The position numbers and the translations under genes are program-made. A stretch of 64,000 nucleotides of DNA from Mytilus californianus (taxonomy: Eukaryota > Mollusca > Bivalvia > Mytilida > Mytilidae): the NCBI RefSeq assembly GCF_021869535.1, contig NW_026262679.1, forward strand, positions 79,109,143 through 79,173,142, in the 5' to 3' direction. Below the pieces are notes generated by a model. The model ran no database searches, was not told where the DNA came from, and worked only from the letters and a program-made list of their open reading frames with translations. Numbering within the stretch: position 1 is the first letter of the stretch; every line of letters begins with the position of its first letter. Positions 56,682 to 64,000 of this stretch are shown piece by piece.

Positions 56682-56912
56682 TGGGACCTCGTCTGTGAGG
56701 GATCAGCACGATCTGAGTTGGCTCAGACATTAATTATGTTGGGACAAGCTGTAGGTGCTGCTATTTTCTCGCCTCTTTCTGATAGATACGGAAGGAGACC
56801 AATTAACATTTTGTCTCGAAGTCTTTATCTAATAGCCGGGGTGACTGCAATGTTTTCACCCTCCATTGCAGTTTTCTCTGTTTTCAGATTGTTGATAGGA
56901 ACCTTTCAAGGA
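56682..56912 (+). CDS. SLC22 family transporter, exon 3
   Basis: It codes residues 119-195. It starts WDLVCEGSARSELAQTL, completing the family's EWDLVC motif, then helix 2. The cytoplasmic MFS signature PLSDRYGRRP is at residues 149-158. Helices 3 and 4 follow, with RLLIGTFQG at the end. The two arginines and the aspartate of the signature are intact. Acceptor TTTCAG|TGG; donor GGA|GTAAGT at 56913. The exon is 77 codons, phase 0 on both sides. Confidence 0.93.
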
Positions 56913-58111
56913 GTAAGTAACAATAGTAATCATGTTAAAGTGCCAGTCTTTGTAAGAATCAGGCAATTTAGAAGAATATCAAAACATGGTCGAAAAAACC
57001 CGCCAACCTAACCATCCTATTTTGAAGTTACCCTCATGCTTAGTTTGAAATGGTAGGTCTTTCGTTTATAAGTGTCTGGTAATTCGAAAAATCTCTAGAT
57101 AACTTTTGGATAGAATGATAGCAAATTACGGAGTTAGCTCCCCTTAATTGTTAATTTCTAGTGCATTTCAACCAAATTATAACTAGAAATACCAGAATAG
57201 GAAAAGGAAACAAATGTTATATTCGTGCATCATTATACATTTTGAACTTAAATTACTGTAAACTTGAGCGGGTTTTTGTTTGTCGTCTTTTCACCACAGC
57301 CTGATTCTTAGGCAGACTGGCACTGAATCATTAAGACATATTTTGAATTTTCAGTCTATTATATTCTTAAAACTATATCACTTGACATCTTTGCACTGAC
57401 ACAGGGTTAGTATGACTAAAGTTTAAATGTTCAAAATGACAAATGGATCAGACAAAAGTTTTAACTTAATAACGTCATAACAATAAGAATTTCTGTTGTT
57501 CCTTCGATAGTGTCTCACTAATTGAGCATAGCGCAAAAATATGAATTTCTTTTTGTATCAAATAAAGGCGCGAACAGCCTTTATGATGAATATGCATATA
57601 TATACGTACTTCATATGCCGGAAAGACGAATCTAAAAAAAGCGTACTAAGATGAATTGATTGATTGAACGAAGTCAATGTATTTTATGGTGTCAGCCATG
57701 CACAAGTTTAATTATCCGATTGAAAATGTCAGTCGCTGAGCGCAAATGCATTATCATATCTTCATGCTTTATTCAGTGCAATTATGCTTCTGGAATCCTT
57801 TCCACAACATAGAAACTACAATTAAATAATTTCAACATAATTTTGAATTTGAAAATATCGGATATTGTCGTTTATTTCATAATGGCATATGTTATCAATC
57901 ATAAACAAGATGCGGCTAATGACAATGATAAAAAATGACGATAGTTTGACCTCGTCCAAACGCCAAAATCGGATATACATTATAATTTTAGTTTGTTTTC
58001 TCCTGTATGATACACCATTTTTTTTTTACAAATAAACATTTTTGCATTTATTTCACAGTGGAATTAAGAGATGAGAAACTGTTATCCATTTTTTTTTTAT
58101 TATTTTGTAAG

Positions 58112-58314
58112 GGCAGTGTGATGACTGGTACAACCATGTGTGTAGAGTTACTACCAACTGAATTTCGTCATCAAGGAGAAGGACTAGCATTCTTGGCGTG
58201 GACATTGGGGATTGTTTTTACTTCCGTTGTTGGATACATTTGTCAAAATCTGCCATGGAGATATTTCCAGATGATTTTAGGGTTATTATCATGGCATGTT
58301 GTTTTTGATTGGTT
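58112..58314 (+). CDS. SLC22 family transporter, exon 4
   Basis: It codes residues 196-262 plus two bases. GSVMTGTTMCVELLPTEFR is the helix 4-5 region, where the family has an E-(L/M)-x-P-x-x-x-R motif. Helices 5 and 6 follow, with NLPWRYFQMIL between them. The acceptor is TTTTGTAAG|GGC, chosen because it keeps the frame open and joins QG to GSVMTG; it has a weaker pyrimidine tract than the others. Donor TT|GTAAGT at 58315. Confidence 0.87.
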
Positions 58315-58449
58315 GTAAGTAAATCTTAAATTAAAAAAAACGCAACATTTTGAACCTTGCTGTATCATCCACGAGTAACATTCATAAACAAACTAGATAT
58401 TTAAAAAAAATGCTTACTCGCATATTATAAGTTATTATATCATTTTCAA

Positions 58450-58810
58450 CAATCTATATAAAAAGACGTGGTATGATTGTCATTCAGACCACTATCCACC
58501 AGAGACTAAATGCCGTAGATGTAAGCAACTATATATGTTGATCATCATACAATGAGAAAAATCCATTCCATATAGTAAGTTATAGAAGAACACTAAATGA
58601 CAAAATGCTAAACTATTCAAACAAGAAGACTAACGGCCTGATATGTACTTAAAGCAATAAACGAAAAAAAACAAATACGACATACATCGACAACCGACAA
58701 CCACTGAATCACAGGCTCCTGACTTGGACAAGCACATCCAAAATGTGGAGGGGTTATATCATGTTTACGAGCGACCAACCCTCGACTAACCTTGGACAAT
58801 CGTTTAACAG
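58450..58810 (-). repeat. Reverse copy of the dispersed repeat (two linked parts)
   Basis: It holds the GTACGG-type part (58457-58640, degenerate) followed by aacggcctgatatgta, then ggctcctgacttggac and gcgaccaaccctcgac. Read in reverse this is the full layout of the copies at 29.6 and 32.5 kb. It sits in intron 4. Confidence 0.75.
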
Positions 58811-59504
58811 GGCAACAAAGAAAACAATCAGTTGAAAAGGATTTGATTCATCAGATTGACAAAAAGCACAAAAAACAACAACAAAAAGACTAAAGACACA
58901 AAGTATCGATATAATAGCACTGCCGTTACGATAAGCTATTTCAAAGCTAATTACAACTTATGAATAACAAGGTCTCCAACACTCAAATCAATCAGTACAC
59001 ATCCAATATTAATGGATTTAGTGTAAAGGCATCATAAACATTTTCGAAAAACATGACCATGGGAACTTCCTAAATAGAAGTATCGACAAGATGTAGGATC
59101 GTTAGTATTCATAACTAAAAAATAGAAGCTAGGTCAATATAATGTTTGTACTTCAGATATATTTTCAGCTCAAACATCAACTTTATATTATATATGCATG
59201 AAGGGTCCAAAGTTTAATTATGCACAAATTAGCAAAAAATGGAGCCTTAACAATTATTTACTTTTCAACAAATGTTCGGCAGGTGACTATCTTATTGGAA
59301 GTACACATCGAATTATTTTAATGAAGTTCATCAATAGAACACATTTTGAGTAGCAAGTATAAATAGGAAAGATAATTCTATAAAACTCCTTTTCTCAATA
59401 TCATCAGATAAAACACAATATTTTGGAACAAATCATCAAATTTTATTTGATAGTCTTGTGCAGTAATTATTCATAAATATTTGCCATAATGTAACGTTTT
59501 ACAG

Positions 59505-59819
59505 ATTTCTCGACGAATCGCTACGATGGCTCCTTGCGAATGGGAAAACAAAACAGGCAATAAAGATAATAAAGAAAGCAGCCTCATGGAACAACCAAAG
59601 TTTTGAATCCGTAATGGAATCAGTAAAAAAGAAACAACCGCTTACTTCGATGGAGCTCGTTATACAACCTCCGGAAAAACCGGAATCAAACGGCAACCAT
59701 CAGCCGTTGGAAGTCAATGGAACGACCGAGGTTAAACAAAAAGTCCACAAATACTCAGCTTTCACCATTTTGAAGCATAAAAAAATTCTTCTAGTTTCAG
59801 TTTTTTTATGGGTGATATG
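59505..59819 (+). CDS. SLC22 family transporter, exon 5
   Basis: It codes residues 263-367 plus two bases. DESLRWLLANGK (266-277) matches the SLC22 E-S-x-R-W-L motif after helix 6. A long charged cytoplasmic loop follows (about residues 278-350, rich in Lys, Pro and Gln, with PPEKPESNG). Helix 7 then starts at KILLVSVFLWVIW. The loop is the part most likely to vary between paralogues and to carry regulatory sites. Acceptor TTTTACAG|ATT; donor TG|GTAAGA at 59820. Confidence 0.92.
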
Positions 59820-61367
59820 GTAAGATATACAAAGTCTTTCTTTTGCTATTGTTTATATTTGCCATTTTTTAGGGGGAGAGGATTGGTAATGTTTACTTGT
59901 TATTAGGATTTTTTGTGTTGTCTTTCTTGCATTTGTGTATATGTTTCCTTGCTTTATTTATTTTAAACGTATGACACGATTTCTTTTATTGGGGTCGCTT
60001 ATCACCACACGTTTAGAAATTCACAAATATGTAATTGTTTGGTAGATTTTCGCTACGAATTTGCATGTCATAGAAGAACCCTAATGAATAAAGTGGCAAT
60101 TTGAAACTATATCAAGGCCTGTAGCTGGTCATGTATGAAATGATAGTTGCTTAAGGACCAATAGAATTTATGCAAGAATAACCATTTTAAATCTTAATCA
60201 TAGAAAACAGAGAAAGCAACAATTGTGATTTAAACACTTTAAAATGTTAAAAACATCCCCAGTTCTCCAATCATTACCATCAATTGTACTTAGATTGAAC
60301 TTTAATCTAACAAAATCTGTATAGAAAAAGAGAAGGTAGATGAATCAAGGGATAAAAAGCTGCCCATTGATACCTGGCATTTCAGTAGTATTTCATCTAG
60401 TTGGAGCATTTACCATGCATTCCTTATACTCGATTAAAGTTATATTGAGATGCACAATTTATCAACCCTTTTTTCTGTTAAAACATTATAATCCTTATAG
60501 TTCCTATCTGCGCCAAAGTACTTATGATTCGGGACTTGTCTAAAGGTTCATGTTGAGGCAATGCATTTTTAAAATAAATATTCTCATATAATTTAGACAT
60601 ACATATTCAAATGTTAAAACTTTGCCAAATAACATTAATTGCTATTCTTTATGCCTGTTAGACCCACCCTTCCAAACCTCGGTGCCGATATTATCTACGA
60701 GTGAAAAGAGTTGACCGAAGCATATTTAAAATGAAGCGACCTGTATGCGATTCTTACGAAACATGTGATCATTGACAACGTTTTTACAACCCTATTAAAC
60801 TACAAAAAGAAGTAATCAATTCTAAAAATTATAAAGTCAAAACAAGAACTTCGATTGTTTCATTATAGATATTTTATTTACTGCACATGGTTGTGACATT
60901 GTCACGGAGAGCACGTGCTGTCATTAATTTTGTGTTTTATTGGAACACATGACATAACTTTAAACCACCACGTGAGTGGTATTTGCAAACCAAAATGATA
61001 TATTTATATAATGTTATTATTTACGTTTTAAAATAATATAGTATATACAAATAAGGAGATGTGCTATGGTAACCAATTGGGCATTAATCCACCAGAGTAT
61101 CGCCCTACCATGGTAAAGTTTCGAATGGCGTCATGTCTGAAAAATTTTCTTATTTATGCTAGTTTGTTATGTCAATGATACTTATTTACAAGTCAGAAAT
61201 AAACAAAAACAGAACTAAAAAGAACAGAAAGTATTTTTTTTTTGTGATCACAATTATATAAGATCGTTAATCATGTATTCATGATCTAAAAACCAATACA
61301 TTTTTTACAGTGAATATAAAAAAATATATGCATGAATTTAATGATGTGCTTGTATCTATTATGATAG

Positions 61368-61502
61368 GATAACAAATACACTGACATATTATGGATTAAT
61401 GTTAATGACATCCAAATTTGCTGGTGACAGATATCTGAACAATATATTAGGTGCCCTCGCTGAGGTTCCTGCCATTATTTTCCAACAGCTTATTATAAAC
61501 AG
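61368..61502 (+). CDS. SLC22 family transporter, exon 6
   Basis: It codes residues 368-412 plus two bases: W-ITNTLTYYGLMLMTSKFAG, then GALAEVPAIIFQQLIINR, which spans the end of helix 7 and helix 8. YYGL and (L)EVPA are family-typical phrases. Acceptor ATGATAG|GAT (poor pyrimidine tract); donor AG|GTAACT at 61503. The frame is continuous across both junctions. Confidence 0.9.
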
Positions 61503-61769
61503 GTAACTATTATCCGTTGAAGCAATACTGATTCGTAAAAACGTATATACAGCATTCACATATTGTTATTTATATTTTATTCAAATATGCAAAAGTGCAG
61601 CAACAGCTTTATTTTCGAGATGCGTATTTAGAACGGAAATAAAAGGTACAACCGTATTTGTTTGACGCAGTGGTGAGGCGAACAGAGTAAAAACAGACAA
61701 TGATAAAAAATTACAGAACACTTGTTTGAGATTACAACCTTCAAAAGTGTGATTTGTGCAACTAAATGA

Positions 61770-61888
61770 GAGACGAAAGATATCAAAGGGACATTCAAAC
61801 TCATAATTCTAAAAATCAACTGACAACGAGATGGCAAAAAAACAAAAAAAGACCAAAAGACAAACAACAGTATACAAAACACAACATA
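61770..61888 (-). mobile_element. PLE-2 3' tail fragment, reversed, intron 6
   Basis: The reverse complement of gagacgaaagatatcaaagg...caaacaacagtatacaaaac matches the distal half of the PLE-2 tail. The minus-strand frame over it is not a gene. Confidence 0.75.
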
Positions 61889-62960
61889 AGATACCAATAC
61901 TAATAAATAATGCATATAGCATAAATACAGTGTAAATAATTCCAAATTGTGGAACGTGCTGTATGCAGCATAATTTTTCTGTTTCCTACAACTTCTTGTT
62001 CAAGTTTTCATCGTTCTTTGTCTTTTTTAAATGAAATATAATAATCATAGTTAAAATACCACTGAATGTAAAAGAAGATGTATATATTTCATGATGGTTC
62101 CTAAAACTGTTTCTGGTCAAAATACATGTTCGTATCGTTATGAAGTAGGTTATAATTTTCTGTAAGAATAACAAGCATGTACATGTAACATTGTTTTGTT
62201 TCATTGTTTTTACACACTACAATGTTTAAGCATAAACGGGAAGGAACACCTTGTACCTTTATTTTGTGTACGCCAAAATCGTTTAGTAAACTTGTTATCG
62301 GATGTAAACGTACAACGTACTCATTGCTTGTTTCAGACCGCAAATATTAAAAAAAAGTCATGCCTTTTATCAGAATACACTGGTCTACATTTGACCTTTT
62401 TGTTAACAGCACATAGAATATATTTGTTATGATTAAATTTCGTTGCTCTAAATAAGAATATTAGGAGATAAAGGATAAACGTGAACCACATACGAAAGAA
62501 CTTAAGTTTACAAAAAAACGGACATAAAAGTTGTCATCATTAGACCTTCAACAATGAACAAGCGGCGTATGATATTACTCTATATAGACCACTGATGTAA
62601 TAAGTTCAAATATAAGTGCGTTCAAAACGTTGGTCTAGATTCAGTTTCAATGGACCCAAGAAAAATATGAAAAGAAAGAGAAGCTTTGTTATATTGGGAG
62701 TTATTACAAAGGGGAGAAAATAGTAGTAAAAAATGTCTACATTCAACTTTTCTTTACGGAGTAAACACCTTAGTTTTACGGATATACTTTTATCTAAAGT
62801 TGCTAATAAAAATATTATTTTAGTTTAAAACCTATGAGATATTATACCGTTGCACATGACACGTTTTTGAGAATACGCCATCAAGTACGCTTGAGATTGA
62901 CAGTTTTTGAATATTTGACTTTAAAATTAGATGTTTTTCTTATGCGCTTCAAGAAGATAG

Positions 62961-63147
62961 GCGGAAGATATCAAAGTGATATTAAAACTCATAAGTCGAA
63001 AACAAAGTGGCAATGTCAAGGCAAAAAACGAAAAAAACGACGTAAGACACAAAACAATACACAAAACACAACATAAAAAACCAAAAACTGAGCAACACGA
63101 ATCCCACCAAAAACCGGGGGTGGTCTCAGGTGCTCCGGAAGGGTTAG
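62961..63147 (-). mobile_element. PLE-2 3' tail fragment, reversed, intron 6
   Basis: gcggaagatatcaaagtgat to ggtgctccggaagggttag is the reverse of the tail at 45370-45571, nearly complete from the cggagcacc phrase on. Frames in both directions across it are repeat-derived. Confidence 0.8.
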
Positions 63148-63257
63148 TAAATTTAGTAAATCCTGCTCCAAATATGTATTACATTGAAGAATTTGCATGG
63201 GTCGGATGTAATTAAAGGATTTTCTTGCATTTATTTATTTGTGTATTTATTTTTTAG

Positions 63258-63343
63258 AATAGGCAGACGATATGTACTTGTGATGTATCATGGTCTAGCA
63301 GGTGTAACGCTAATCGCCTCCTCTCTTTGCTTCACTTATTCAA
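63258..63343 (+). CDS. SLC22 family transporter, exon 7
   Basis: It codes residues 413-441 plus one base. It starts R-IGRRYVLVMYHGLAG: together with the end of exon 6 this makes NRIGRR, the second MFS-type loop signature between helices 8 and 9. Helix 9 follows (VTLIASSLCFTYS). Acceptor TTTTTTAG|AAT; donor A|GTATGT at 63344. Confidence 0.9.
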
Positions 63344-63878
63344 GTATGTACCATATTTCCCTATTATTTTATACCAGAGTATCGTTAGTTATTTTAAATG
63401 TAGACACTGCATGTATTTGATAATTGATTTGCAATTTGTTTTTATGTCTTTTTTTGTGCCATCAAATATTGATATTGAATATAGGGAGTACTTTTATTAA
63501 AAAGTCACATCCCTTTATTATCTTCTGGACCTGTAGTTGTTATAATAAACATGTATCTCGTCCTGAAAAAAAAGAAAAAAGGACAAACCAATTGCTGTTT
63601 ATGTATCTAGTAAGTAAAGGATAAAAAGTTGATGATAATTTATTATGTTAATGAATTCTCTCCGTTAATTTTTTTATATGAATATTAATTCATAGAAATG
63701 TATAAATCTATATTGTTTACCACTTAAATAAAAATAAATACTGACATACGAAATTTTACTGTACAGGTAAATTAACAGCAAGTGTCTCAACAGTAACGAC
63801 ATACAACAATTCATTACTTCGACAAATTTTGATACTTTAAAAAGGGTAAAATTAACAATAATGTTTGGTTTATTTTAG

Positions 63879-64000
63879 AACAATACGATTGGCTGACACC
63901 TCTGTCGACATTTTTCTCTATACTAGGAAGATTCGCTGCTGTGGGTTCATTCAGTAGTGTGTTCCTTTATACACCTGAGCTGTATCCTACCAATTTAAGG
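63879..64000 (+). CDS. SLC22 family transporter, exon 8 (runs off the window)
   Basis: It codes residues 442-482 of the part visible here. It contains helix 10 and TPELYPTNLR (473-482), the well-known SLC22 ELYPT-x-x-R motif. The reading frame is open at the window edge. Family members are about 550 residues long, so roughly 70 residues with helices 11 and 12 should lie beyond. Acceptor TATTTTAG|AAC. Confidence 0.92.

Noticed and set aside
62834..63215. Lys-rich plus-strand ORFs
   Set aside because: They are the reverse complement of a PLE-2 tail inside intron 6.

Overview
The window looks like nuclear DNA of a bivalve mollusc, most likely a mussel (Mytilus or a close relative). It is very AT-rich and intron-rich, and it is crowded with dispersed repeats. 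Those repeats carry phrases I know from mussel genomic and transcript sequence (for example 'gagatcacccc...gctcagtc', 'cccaagtcagga' and 'gtacggccttcaacaat'). The only clear host gene has GT-AG spliced animal exons. No bacterial operon, CRISPR array or rRNA is visible. Species assignment is inference.

Layout. 0-11.6 kb: no host gene; a fold-back hairpin (0.7 kb), two side-by-side TA-flanked MITEs (3.1-4.3 kb), a cluster of five near-palindromes (8.7 kb) and repeat tails. 11.7-14.5 kb: a nearly full-length but broken Penelope-like retroelement (PLE-1). 16.4-19.55 kb: two back-to-back tandem arrays of different units. Each unit carries a hammerhead self-cleaving ribozyme (HHR), on the minus strand in the first array and on the plus strand in the second. 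18.9-21 kb: tRNA-derived SINEs and a hAT-like MITE in TA repeats. 22.3-24.9 kb: PLE-1 nested inside a second PLE (PLE-4) with a 5-bp target duplication. 25.3-28.1 kb: a PLE-2 tail split by a 931-bp insertion, then a decayed PLE-3 whose 3' pseudo-LTR carries another HHR. 29.6-33.4 kb: dispersed repeat tails. 33.7-36.65 kb: a ~775-bp tandem array with inverted repeats at each junction and a solo PLE-1 tail inside it. 39.35-41.3 kb: a broken ZMYM-like hAT transposase and a 371-bp tandem duplication. 45.2-46.1 kb: PLE-2 pieces in permuted order. 47.2-64 kb: an SLC22 (organic cation transporter) gene on the plus strand, eight exons visible and open at the window edge, with transposon-filled introns.

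How the parts relate. The most interesting content is a small ecosystem of ribozyme-bearing retroelements. PLE copies supply reverse transcriptase sequence, a PLE pseudo-LTR carries an HHR, and two non-coding tandem families carry their own HHRs as expected of retrozymes (non-coding retroelements copied through self-cleaved circular RNA). Repeat copies inside the arrays act as empty-site controls. They reveal a 38-bp palindromic insertion with a 9-bp target duplication, and a second palindrome of the same kind (31 bp) lies at 42.26 kb. The single host gene is ordinary in its signatures but carries a very large first intron.
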